The notes: generated from the letters alone by a model not told the origin. A stretch of 5,360 nt of DNA from an uncultured Oscillospiraceae bacterium (GCA_934533005.1 CAKTBC010000114.1:1-5360), one strand, 5' to 3'. Positions 1 through 5,360 are shown, numbered from the stretch's first letter. Program-made: numbers and translations.

Positions 1-1
1 G

Positions 2-76
2 GAAGAAAATCTGTATTCCGAAGGTTCCCCAATCGTCATTTCCGCGGGTGCATTGCTCAAAGATAACCGAAAGTGA
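2..76 (+). CDS. Partial hypothetical protein, C-terminal 24 codons only (possibly a truncated gene)
   Basis: An open frame enters from the left edge (frame 2) and ends at TGA 74-76, giving 24 residues that finish with SAGALLKDNRK. The amino-acid composition looks like real protein. From memory, a string of the type SP-V-I-SAGALLKD occurs near the N-terminus of a family of clostridial proteins, where it continues into a longer beta-rich domain. If that is right, this frame stops far too early, close to where the repeat-like element begins, and the gene would be broken. It could equally be the true C-terminus of an unrelated protein. No function is assigned. The upstream part lies outside the window, so neither start nor length can be judged. 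Confidence 0.4.
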   Translation, partial: EENLYSEGSPIVISAGALLKDNRK

Positions 77-87
77 GTCTGAGTGAG

Positions 88-141
88 GAGTGACTTCTTC
101 CGTCTCGGCTGACGCCGAGCCACTCCCTCAAAGAGGGAGGC
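88..141. repeat. Small palindromic repeat-like element (two adjacent hairpins)
   Basis: Two perfect hairpins lie side by side: CTCGGC/GCCGAG (104-109 with 114-119, loop TGAC) and CTCCCTC/GAGGGAG (123-129 with 133-139, loop AAA). The arrangement of CCGTC, a GC-rich hairpin, GCCA, a CTCCCT...AGGGAG hairpin and GGC resembles, from memory, a dispersed noncoding element found in many copies in Oscillospirales and related gut Firmicutes. Only one copy is present here, so its repeat status cannot be shown from this window. It sits between the truncated frame and the glnS terminator. The outer borders are uncertain. The GAGTGA-rich stretch at 73-94 may belong to it. Confidence 0.5.
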
Positions 142-142
142 A

Positions 143-183
143 GTTAAAAAGAAAACGCAGCAGCTCCGCTTCGGAACTGCTGC
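143..183 (-). terminator. Rho-independent terminator of glnS
   Basis: Read on the minus strand, a 12-bp stem with one G-U pair (plus-strand arms 157-168 and 172-183, loop 169-171) is followed by a T-rich tail, GTTTTCTTTTTAAC, at 156-143. It begins 11 bases past the glnS stop codon. On the plus strand the same stem is followed only by TTTT, so it may also work weakly for transcription entering from the left. Confidence 0.88.
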
Positions 184-194
184 TTTTGCATATC

Positions 195-1865
195 TTAGTC
201 TTTCTTAAACGAATCCTTGAGCGCGACGGCGCGGTTGAATACGAGATGGCCGGGGGCGCTGTCCTTGTTGTCCGGCGCAAAGTAGCCGAGGCGGAGGAAC
301 TGGAAGCGATCCGCGGCGGTGCAGTCCTCGAGCGACTTTTCCACCTTGCAGCCGGTGAGAACTTCGAGCGAGTTGGGATTCAGGCAGTCGATGAAGTCCT
401 TGCCGGGTGCGTCCGGCTCGGGGTCGGAGAAGAGCATGTCGTAGAGCCGCACCTCGGCGTCGGCGCAGTTGTTCGCGTCCACCCAATGGATCGTGCCGCG
501 CACCTTGCGTCCGTCGGGCGTGTTGCCGCCGCGGGTCTCGGGATCGTATTCGCAGAGGATCTCGGTCACGGCGCCGTCCGCATCCTTGATGCAGCCGGTG
601 CAGCGGACAATGTAAGCGCCCTTGAGGCGAACCTCGTTGCCCGGATAGAGGCGGTTATACTTCTTGACCGGCTCTTCCATAAAGTCGTCCTGCTCGACCC
701 AGAGCGTGCGGGAGAACGAAACCGGGCGCGTGCCGCCGCTTTCGGCGACGGGGTTATTCTCGATATCGAAAAGCTCCGTCTGCCCCTCGGGGTAGTTTGT
801 GATCGTGAGCTTCACGGGACGGAGCACCGCCATAACGCGCTTGGCATTGGTGTTGAGATCATCGCGCAGGCAGCTTTCAAGCAGCGAATAGTCCACCGTG
901 GACGTGACCTTGGAAACGCCGATGCGGTCGGTGAAATCGCGGATGGAGTGCGGCGTATAGCCGCGGCGGCGCAATCCGCAGAGCGTCGGCATCCGGGGAT
1001 CGTCCCAGCCGGAGACGCGGCCTTCCTCGACCAGACGGCGCAGCTTGCGTTTGCTCATCACGGTATAGTTGATGCCGAGACGGGCAAACTCGATCTGGCG
1101 CGGTTTGGACGGCACGTCGCAGTTTTCGATGACCCAGTTATAAAGCGGGCGGTGATCCTCATATTCGAGCGAGCAGAGCGAGTGCGTGATGCCCTCGAGC
1201 GCGTCCTGGATGGGGTGGGCGAGATCGTACATCGGGAAAATGCACCATTTCGTGCCCTGCCGGTGATGCTCGATGTAGCGGATGCGGTAGAGCACCGGGT
1301 CGCGCATGTTGAAGTTGCCGCTTGCGAGATCGATCTTCGCGCGCAGCGTATACTTGCCCTCCGGGAACTCCCCGGCGCGCATCCGCGCGAAGAGATCGAG
1401 CGATTCCTCGATCGGGCGGTCGCGGTAGGGGCTGACGGCAGGGTGCGTCGTATCGCCGCGGTAGGCGGAAAACTCCTCGGGCGTCAGCTCGCAGACGTAG
1501 GCGAGACCCTTCTTGATGAGGCCGACGGCCAGCTCATAGGTCTTTTCAAAGTAGTCGGAGCCGTAGAAGAAGCGGTCGCCCCAGTCAAAGCCGAGCCAGC
1601 GGATGTCCTCCTGAATGGCATCGACAAACTCGGTATCCTCCTTGGCGGGGTTGGTGTCGTCCATGCGCAGATTGCAGAGACCGCCGAACTTTTCCGCCGT
1701 GCCGAAGTCGATGCACAGCGCTTTGCAGTGGCCGATGTGCAGATAGCCGTTCGGCTCGGGCGGGAAACGGGTGTGCACCGTTTTTCCGGCAAACCGTCCG
1801 CCGGGAGCAATGTCCTCGGCGACAAAATCGTGAATAAAATTGCTGGATTCTCTGATCTCGTCCAT
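195..1865 (-). CDS. glnS: Glutaminyl-tRNA synthetase (GlnRS)
   Basis: Cytoplasmic class I aminoacyl-tRNA synthetase that charges tRNA-Gln with glutamine using ATP (EC 6.1.1.18). The 556-residue product is close to the roughly 555 residues of the E. coli enzyme. Visible motifs are PPEPNGYLHIGH, with the HIGH signature at about residues 43-46; RMDDTNP near 67-73; and VMSKRKL at about 269-275, the KMSKS-equivalent loop. The following DDPRMPTLCGLRRRGYTP stretch is characteristic of GlnRS rather than GluRS. The C-terminal 200 or so residues match the beta-barrel anticodon-binding region, ending in the GYFAPD and LVFNRAVALKD stretches. The start at 1865 is chosen because GGAGAGAGG lies just upstream. 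An in-frame ATG at 1880 has no such site. The gene is transcribed alone, away from the flavoprotein-fbp unit, from a near-consensus promoter with a short leader. No frameshift or missing motif is seen. Many Firmicutes lack GlnRS and use Glu-tRNA amidation instead, so its presence is notable. Confidence 0.97.
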   Translation of the reverse strand: MDEIRESSNFIHDFVAEDIAPGGRFAGKTVHTRFPPEPNGYLHIGHCKALCIDFGTAEKFGGLCNLRMDDTNPAKEDTEFVDAIQEDIRWLGFDWGDRFFYGSDYFEKTYELAVGLIKKGLAYVCELTPEEFSAYRGDTTHPAVSPYRDRPIEESLDLFARMRAGEFPEGKYTLRAKIDLASGNFNMRDPVLYRIRYIEHHRQGTKWCIFPMYDLAHPIQDALEGITHSLCSLEYEDHRPLYNWVIENCDVPSKPRQIEFARLGINYTVMSKRKLRRLVEEGRVSGWDDPRMPTLCGLRRRGYTPHSIRDFTDRIGVSKVTSTVDYSLLESCLRDDLNTNAKRVMAVLRPVKLTITNYPEGQTELFDIENNPVAESGGTRPVSFSRTLWVEQDDFMEEPVKKYNRLYPGNEVRLKGAYIVRCTGCIKDADGAVTEILCEYDPETRGGNTPDGRKVRGTIHWVDANNCADAEVRLYDMLFSDPEPDAPGKDFIDCLNPNSLEVLTGCKVEKSLEDCTAADRFQFLRLGYFAPDNKDSAPGHLVFNRAVALKDSFKKD

Positions 1866-1869
1866 TTTG

Positions 1870-1878
1870 CCTCTCTCC
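1870..1878 (-). promoter_or_regulatory. Ribosome binding site of glnS (decides the start)
   Basis: The minus strand reads GGAGAGAGG, then CAAA, then ATG at 1865. This places a strong Shine-Dalgarno sequence at normal distance from 1865, while it lies downstream of the alternative ATG at 1880. It also rules out the much longer upstream extension of the frame. Confidence 0.85.
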
Positions 1879-1907
1879 ATTTTATGAAAGCTGAATGAAT
1901 GAAAATT

Positions 1908-1936
1908 ATTATACACGCCAATGCTTGAAATTACAA
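1908..1936 (-). promoter_or_regulatory. Sigma-A-type promoter of glnS
   Basis: On the minus strand a perfect TATAAT (-10, 1913-1908) is preceded after 17 bases by TTGTAA (-35, 1936-1931; four of six consensus bases). Transcription would start near 1901, leaving a leader of about 35 bases before the ATG. That is too short for a T-box, so glnS does not share the tRNA-sensing control seen for valS. Its -35 directly abuts the -35 of the opposing promoter. Confidence 0.8.
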
Positions 1937-1953
1937 CTGATTTATTGGATAAT
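1925..1953 (+). promoter_or_regulatory. Sigma-A-type promoter of the flavoprotein-fbp unit
   Basis: TTGAAA (1925-1930) and GATAAT (1948-1953) are separated by exactly 17 bases, each matching five of six consensus bases. Transcription would begin near 1960, about 50 bases upstream of the ATG at 2010. Confidence 0.78.
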
Positions 1954-1970
1954 AGAGAGGCTATGAATCT

Positions 1971-1988
1971 TTCCGCCCCTTGGCGGAA
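1971..1988 (+). other. Hairpin in the 5' untranslated leader of the flavoprotein gene
   Basis: TTCCGCC (1971-1977) and GGCGGAA (1982-1988) form a perfect 7-bp stem with loop CCTT. It lies about 11 bases after the predicted transcript start and ends 7 bases before the ribosome binding site. No T-run follows, so it is not a terminator. It could protect the mRNA 5' end or affect translation. The role is unknown. Confidence 0.6.
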
Positions 1989-1995
1989 CAAACGA

Positions 1996-2001
1996 CAGGA
2001 G
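1996..2001 (+). promoter_or_regulatory. Ribosome binding site of the flavoprotein gene (decides the start)
   Basis: CAGGAG ends 8 bases before ATG 2010. An earlier in-frame TTG at 1980 lies inside the leader hairpin and has no Shine-Dalgarno sequence, so 2010 is the better start. Confidence 0.8.
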
Positions 2002-2009
2002 TATACCAT

Positions 2010-2840
2010 ATGAAATTTGATGCCGTGATCCTCGGCGGCGGCCCGGCGGCGGTTTCCGCGGCGCTCACGCTGCGCGCGCGGAGCAAAACCGCGGCGATCC
2101 TCTCCGGCGGGATCGACGATATCCCGCTCTCCCGCGCCCACAAAATCACGAATTACCCCGGCTGCCCGGACATCTCCGGCCGCGCGCTGCTCGAAGCAAT
2201 GGAGCGTCAGGCGCTGGACGCCGGCGCAGAGCTTCTTCATGGCCGGGCTACGTCGGTAGCCTCTCTCGGCGAAAGCTTCGGCGTCGTTTACGGCTCGGAG
2301 TTCTGTGAGGCCGAAACGGTCGTCCTCTGCACCGGCGTTGCCGCCGGAAAGCTTTTCCCCGGTGAGCGGGACTATCTCGGCCGCGGCGTGAGCTACTGCG
2401 TCACGTGCGACGGGATGCTCTACCGCGGGAAGAAGGTCTGCGTCGTGGGCTTCACGTCGGACGCCGCGGAGGAAGCGGAGCTTCTCCGCACGATGGGCTG
2501 CGATGTGGAGCAGTTCACGACGCGCACGGCAAAGTACGCCGTGCTCGGAGAGGAGCGCGTCCGCGCCCTTTCGGTGGACGGCGAGGAGCATGCGTGTGAG
2601 GCGGTGTTCATTCTGCGCCCCGCCGCGGCGCCCGATACGCTCCTTTCGGGGCTTGCTATGGACGGCGTACACGTCGCTGTAGACAAAGCGACGATGAAAA
2701 CCTCCGTGGAAGGCGTTTTTGCCGCCGGGGACTGCACCGGCAAACCCTACCAGATTGCTAAGGCCGTCGGTGATGGCAACATTGCGGCGCTCAGTGCCGC
2801 GCAGTATATCGAGGAAAGGAACCGGGAGACGAAGGCATGA
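2010..2840 (+). CDS. Thioredoxin-reductase-like FAD-dependent oxidoreductase, probably NADPH-independent (FFTR-like)
   Basis: Cytoplasmic flavoprotein expected to reduce thioredoxin or a related dithiol protein. The product has 276 residues, shorter than the usual 305-320 of NADPH thioredoxin reductases. An N-terminal FAD-binding motif GGGPAA lies at 9-14. The redox-active pair CVTC with the following Asp is at 130-134, as in thioredoxin reductases. The second FAD motif, GVFAAGDCTGKPYQIAKAVG, is at about 235-254. The middle domain is abnormal: where GGGDSA is expected, residues 147-152 read GFTSDA, and no HRRxxxR phosphate-binding motif follows. Clostridial ferredoxin-dependent flavin thioredoxin reductases (FFTR) are known to lack these NADPH determinants, so ferredoxin is a plausible electron donor; this is inference. 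The gene is first of a two-gene unit. Its stop overlaps the fbp start in ATGA, which suggests translational coupling. An ordinary trxB with a diverged NADPH site, or another disulfide reductase, remains possible. Confidence 0.85.
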   Translation: MKFDAVILGGGPAAVSAALTLRARSKTAAILSGGIDDIPLSRAHKITNYPGCPDISGRALLEAMERQALDAGAELLHGRATSVASLGESFGVVYGSEFCEAETVVLCTGVAAGKLFPGERDYLGRGVSYCVTCDGMLYRGKKVCVVGFTSDAAEEAELLRTMGCDVEQFTTRTAKYAVLGEERVRALSVDGEEHACEAVFILRPAAAPDTLLSGLAMDGVHVAVDKATMKTSVEGVFAAGDCTGKPYQIAKAVGDGNIAALSAAQYIEERNRETKA

Positions 2841-4771
2841 ACGAGAGCGAAATCAAGTATCTGGAGCTTCTTTCCAAGAGCTTCCCGAGCATTCCCGCAA
2901 CGGCGGCGGAGATCGTGCGTCTGCAGGCCATTCTGGAGCTGCCGAAAACGACCGAGCACTTCATGAGCGACATTCACGGTGAGTATACATACTTTTCCCA
3001 CATTCTGAAAAATGCCTCCGGCGCGATCCACGACAAGATCAACGACAGCTTCGGCGATCTTCTCGGCGAGGACGAGAAGAATTCGCTCGCGCGGCTTCTC
3101 TACTACCCGGAGCGGGAGCTTGCCGCCGCGGCGCATTCCGATTCCTGGTATCGCGTGACGATCCACCGCCTCGTGGCCGTCTGCCGCCAGGCGACGGACA
3201 AATACACCCGCGTCAAGGTGCGTGCCCGTCTGCCGAAGGAATATGCGTATATCATCGAAGAGCTCATCGACTCCGACGAGCACGATCCCAACAAGCGCAA
3301 GTACTTTGAAAGCATCATCAACAGCGTCATCGAGACCGGCATTGCCGACCGGTTCATTGTGGCGCTCGCGAATCTCATCTCCCGATTGACCGTCAACCAG
3401 CTCCATATCGTCGGCGACGTATTTGACCGCGGCCCTGCCGCGCAGATGGTCATGGACGATCTCATGGATATGCATGGCGTGGACTTCGTCTGGGGCAACC
3501 ACGACATTCTCTGGATGGGTGCGGCGATGGGCAACCCCGCGTGCATCGCCAACGCCCTGCGAAATTCGCTCAAGTACGGCAATTTTGATATGCTCGAGGA
3601 TGGCTACGGCCTGAACGTCCGTCCGCTTGCACTCTTTGCCATGGAGCAGTACGGCGACGACCCCTGCACGAACTTCCTCCCGACCCACGTGACCGACTGC
3701 GTGGCGGAAAACAGCGATGTTACCGCCAAGCTGCTCAAGGCCATCACGGTCATCCAGTTCAAGCTGGAAGGTCAGCTCATCCTCCGGCACCCGGAATACA
3801 AAATGAACGGGCGTCTCCTACTCGGCGAGCTCGTCCGCTCCAAAGGGACGATCACGCTGGACGGGAAAACCTACCGCATCAACGACATCTCTCTCCCCAC
3901 GGTCGACCCCGCGAACCCGTACTGCCTTTCCGAGCGGGAGCAGCAGCTTGTCGACCAGCTCGTGCTGTCGTTCCTGCGCAGCGAGAAGCTGCAGTCACAC
4001 ATCCGCTATCTGCTGGAAAAGGGCGCAATGTACCGCGTGTGCAACGGAAACCTCCTCTATCACGGCTGCATTCCCATGGAGCCGGACGGCAGCTTCACGC
4101 GCGTTGCGATGGGCGAGAAAACCTACTGCGGAAAAACGCTCATGGATGCCTGCGACCGGCTGTGCCGCACGGCAATGTACGACCGCCGGACGGAGAATAC
4201 CGACCTTCTCTGGTATCTCTGGTGCGGGCCGTACTCTCCGCTCAACGGCAAGGACAAGATTGCGACGTTTGAGCGCACGTTCCTCGATGACCCGGAGGCC
4301 GGAACGGAGCACAAAAATGCGTACTACGATCTCTGGAACAGCGAGGAGACGGCGCGCACGATCCTCGCCGAGTTCGGCGTAAACTTTGAGCGCGGCCACA
4401 TCATCAACGGCCACGTCCCGGTGCGCAAAACGAAGGGCGACACGCCCATCAAGGCCAATGGCAAGTTCATCAACATCGACGGCGGCCTCTCGAAGGCGTA
4501 TCAGCCCCTGACGGGCATCTGCGGCTACACGCTGGTATATTCCTCACACGAGCTGTATCTTGCCGAGCACCAGCCCTTTGACCCGGACACCGCCGCGCGC
4601 GAGAGCGCGGATGTGCTCTCCCGCACGATCATGATCGAGCAGTACCCCGACCGGCTTCGCGTGCGCGACACCGACGGCGGCGCGGATGTGGAGCGGCGCA
4701 TCGCCGATCTCAAAAAGCTTCTCGCGGCCTACCGCAGCGGCCTTGTACGCACGCCGAGCCGCATGGAGTGA
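2837..4771 (+). CDS. fbp: Class III fructose-1,6-bisphosphatase (Firmicutes type)
   Basis: Cytoplasmic gluconeogenic enzyme that hydrolyses fructose 1,6-bisphosphate to fructose 6-phosphate (EC 3.1.3.11). The product has 644 residues, similar to the roughly 670-residue Bacillus subtilis Fbp. It belongs to the calcineurin-like metallophosphatase fold and is unrelated to class I FBPases. The metal-binding motifs appear in order: SDIHGEY at 44-50, GDVFDRGP at 193-200 and WGNHD at 219-223. Toward the C-terminus come NGHVPV, with His at about 526, and then INIDGGLSKAYQ, both typical of the class. The start at 2837 is supported by GGGAG (2824-2828) eight bases upstream and by its overlap with the preceding stop codon. 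It is the second gene of the unit with the thioredoxin-reductase-like flavoprotein. No terminator follows; the valS promoter begins 7 bases after the stop. About 12 cysteines are scattered through the protein, so redox sensitivity is possible but not shown. Confidence 0.96.
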   Translation: MNESEIKYLELLSKSFPSIPATAAEIVRLQAILELPKTTEHFMSDIHGEYTYFSHILKNASGAIHDKINDSFGDLLGEDEKNSLARLLYYPERELAAAAHSDSWYRVTIHRLVAVCRQATDKYTRVKVRARLPKEYAYIIEELIDSDEHDPNKRKYFESIINSVIETGIADRFIVALANLISRLTVNQLHIVGDVFDRGPAAQMVMDDLMDMHGVDFVWGNHDILWMGAAMGNPACIANALRNSLKYGNFDMLEDGYGLNVRPLALFAMEQYGDDPCTNFLPTHVTDCVAENSDVTAKLLKAITVIQFKLEGQLILRHPEYKMNGRLLLGELVRSKGTITLDGKTYRINDISLPTVDPANPYCLSEREQQLVDQLVLSFLRSEKLQSHIRYLLEKGAMYRVCNGNLLYHGCIPMEPDGSFTRVAMGEKTYCGKTLMDACDRLCRTAMYDRRTENTDLLWYLWCGPYSPLNGKDKIATFERTFLDDPEAGTEHKNAYYDLWNSEETARTILAEFGVNFERGHIINGHVPVRKTKGDTPIKANGKFINIDGGLSKAYQPLTGICGYTLVYSSHELYLAEHQPFDPDTAARESADVLSRTIMIEQYPDRLRVRDTDGGADVERRIADLKKLLAAYRSGLVRTPSRME

Positions 4772-4814
4772 TTTGGCTTGACAAATAAACCAAATAACGG
4801 TATATTGATTTGGT
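4771..4814. repeat. Three ATTTGG half-sites around the valS promoter (candidate operator)
   Basis: ACCAAAT (4789-4795) and ATTTGGT (4808-4814) form a perfect 7-bp inverted repeat enclosing the -10 element. A further ATTTGG at 4771-4776 lies just before the -35 and overlaps the last base of the fbp stop. Centres are 19 and 18 bases apart. This could bind a repressor. In an AT-rich promoter it could also be chance. Confidence 0.35.
4778..4806 (+). promoter_or_regulatory. Sigma-A-type promoter of valS
   Basis: A perfect TTGACA (-35, 4778-4783), a 17-base spacer and TATATT (-10, 4801-4806; five of six consensus bases) predict a start near 4813, just ahead of the T-box leader. It is the strongest-looking promoter in the window. 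Confidence 0.88.
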
Positions 4815-4990
4815 AAAAAGCGCAGAAGGGGAGGAGTAGGCTCCCGGCGGATCCAAGAGAGAGGGCGGTTGGTGCAAGCCCTTGTGAAGCCGCTGCCGAA
4901 GGTCGCCCCGGAGCTTCCGTTTTGAACGAAGTAGAAACGGACGGGTTCTCCCGTTACAGAGAATACGAGTGCCGCTTTACTAAGCGGAAA

Positions 4991-5023
4991 TCGGGTGGTA
5001 CCGCGTAAGTTTTTGCGCCCCGG
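4991..5023 (+). promoter_or_regulatory. T-box antiterminator
   Basis: TCGGG (4991-4995) can pair with CCCGG (5019-5023), and GCG (5003-5005) with CGC (5016-5018), leaving the 7-base bulge UGGUACC (4996-5002) that captures the tRNA acceptor end. The 3' strand lies entirely within the 5' arm of the terminator stem, so the two structures exclude each other, as the T-box mechanism requires. Confidence 0.85.
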
Positions 5024-5049
5024 AGTTAAACTCCGGGGCGTTTTTGTTT
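5016..5049 (+). terminator. Intrinsic terminator of the valS T-box leader
   Basis: CGCCCCGGAG (5016-5025) and CTCCGGGGCG (5031-5040) form a perfect 10-bp stem with loop TTAAA, followed by TTTTTGTTT (5041-5049). It ends 12 bases before the valS ATG. It is the default off state of the T-box and would also stop read-through from fbp. Confidence 0.95.
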
Positions 5050-5054
5050 GGAGG
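5050..5054 (+). promoter_or_regulatory. Ribosome binding site of valS (decides the start)
   Basis: GGAGG ends 7 bases before ATG 5062. The in-frame ATG at 5056 is only one base away from this site and is too close to be used. Confidence 0.85.
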
Positions 5055-5061
5055 AATGAGA

Positions 5062-5360
5062 ATGAAAGAACTGCCGAAGATTTATGATCCCAAGCAGGTG
5101 GAAAGCAAGATCTACCGCTACTGGACGGACGGCGGCTGGTTCCACGCCGAGCGTGATCCGGACAAGAAGCCGTTCACCATCGTGATCCCGCCCCCGAACG
5201 TCACCGGTCAGCTCCATCTCGGCCATGCGTTTGACGAGACGATCCAGGACGTGCTCATCCGCTGGAAGCGTATGAGCGGATACTGCGCGCTGTGGCTGCC
5301 GGGCGTTGACCACGCCGGCATCGCCACGCAGATCAAGGTGGAGGCCGAGCTCCGCAAGGA
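5062..5360 (+). CDS. valS: Valyl-tRNA synthetase, N-terminal part (runs off the window)
   Basis: Cytoplasmic class I synthetase that charges tRNA-Val with valine (EC 6.1.1.9). The first 99 codons are present, out of about 880 expected for the family. The N-terminus MKELPKIYDPKQVESKIYRYW is followed by the ValRS signature PPPNVTGQLHLGHAFDETIQ at about residues 43-62. Its HLGH (52-55) is the HIGH ATP-binding motif. Next come GYCALWLPGVDHAGIATQ at about 73-90, also diagnostic of ValRS over IleRS or LeuRS. The upstream T-box carries a valine specifier, which independently supports the assignment. The gene is transcribed from its own promoter at 4778-4806, under tRNA-Val-dependent antitermination, with possible additional transcripts from fbp. 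The editing and anticodon-binding domains and the KMSKS loop lie beyond the window. Confidence 0.97.
   Translation, partial: MKELPKIYDPKQVESKIYRYWTDGGWFHAERDPDKKPFTIVIPPPNVTGQLHLGHAFDETIQDVLIRWKRMSGYCALWLPGVDHAGIATQIKVEAELRK

Larger units (their letters stand above)
4813..5049 (+). promoter_or_regulatory. T-box riboswitch leader, valine-specific (GUC specifier)
   Basis: The nascent leader binds tRNA-Val and reads its charging state. Uncharged tRNA stabilises an antiterminator and allows valS transcription. Stem I base: AAGC (4818-4821) pairs with GCTT (4913-4916) around a K-turn-like internal loop, and GGGG (4828-4831) pairs with CCCC (4906-4909). The specifier loop has AGTA (4835-4838) on the 5' side and GAA-G-GTC (4898-4904) on the 3' side, so the specifier codon is GUC (4902-4904), valine. 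The upper stem uses GGC 4839-4841 with 4895-4897 and GGCGG 4846-4850 with 4890-4894. The conserved GGTGCAAGCC (4871-4880) lies in the distal part. Three further hairpins follow at 4917-4940, 4941-4954 and 4972-4987. The T-box GGGTGGTACCGCG is at 4993-5005, with UGGU (4996-4999) complementary to an ACCA tRNA 3' end. The fold was drawn by eye. Confidence 0.96.

Noticed and set aside
123..150. CTCCCTC/GAGGGAG hairpin as a plus-strand terminator for the left-edge frame
   Set aside because: It is followed by GCAGTTAAAAAG with no T-run on the plus strand.
90..1898. 602-codon open frame on the plus strand opposite glnS
   Set aside because: It lies antisense to a clear GlnRS gene with all motifs, has no recognisable domain, and overlaps the repeat-like element and the glnS terminator. 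Long antisense frames are common in GC-rich genes.
1866..1901. T-box or other riboswitch in front of glnS
   Set aside because: The leader is only about 35 bases from the predicted start, with no T-box sequence or terminator-like stem.
1980..2009. TTG start for the flavoprotein, adding 10 residues
   Set aside because: It sits in the leader hairpin without a Shine-Dalgarno sequence. The FAD motif starts normally from ATG 2010, which has CAGGAG upstream.
1866..2672. Upstream extension of the glnS frame to 825 residues
   Set aside because: The extension is antisense to the flavoprotein gene and crosses both promoters. The ribosome binding site at 1870-1878 and family length place the start at 1865.
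2747..3790. 347-codon minus-strand frame opposite fbp
   Set aside because: It is antisense to conserved FBPase motifs and has no domain of its own that I recognise; a codon-bias shadow.
4829..4845. Local hairpin GGGAG/CTCCC in stem I of the T-box
   Set aside because: It would hide the AGTA side of the specifier loop. The K-turn and specifier arrangement with GUC fits the T-box family better, so this is treated as a competing misfold.

Overview
The window looks like chromosomal housekeeping DNA from a GC-rich, low-oxygen Firmicute, most likely a clostridial or Oscillospirales-type organism. This rests on gene content: a class III (Firmicutes-type) fructose-1,6-bisphosphatase, a T-box leader in front of valyl-tRNA synthetase, and a short clostridial-type flavoprotein thioredoxin reductase without a recognisable NADPH site. 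The taxonomic placement is inference; no rRNA or other marker is present.

Layout, left to right. Positions 2-76 hold the end of a truncated or incomplete reading frame. It is followed at about 88-141 by a small palindromic, repeat-like element and then by the terminator of glnS. glnS (glutaminyl-tRNA synthetase) fills 195-1865 on the minus strand and is complete. A 144-base divergent intergenic region (1866-2009) carries two good sigma-A-type promoters whose -35 hexamers abut back to back. On the plus strand comes a two-gene unit: a thioredoxin-reductase-like flavoprotein (2010-2840), overlapping by 4 bases with fbp (2837-4771). Seven bases after the fbp stop a fresh promoter starts, followed by a complete valine T-box leader (GUC specifier, UGGU T-box bulge, antiterminator and terminator) and the first 99 codons of valS (5062 to the window end).

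How the parts work together. glnS and valS supply aminoacyl-tRNAs for translation; valS is controlled by tRNA-Val charging through the T-box, while glnS has only a short plain leader. The flavoprotein and fbp are probably co-transcribed and translationally coupled, linking a thiol-redox enzyme, possibly fed by ferredoxin rather than NADPH, to the gluconeogenic FBPase. There is no terminator between fbp and the valS leader, so transcripts of that unit probably run into the T-box.

No wholly new system is visible. The most interesting points are the thioredoxin reductase that has lost its pyridine-nucleotide motifs, its tight coupling to FBPase, and the compact divergent promoter. The very long open frames opposite glnS and fbp are shadows of GC-rich codon use.
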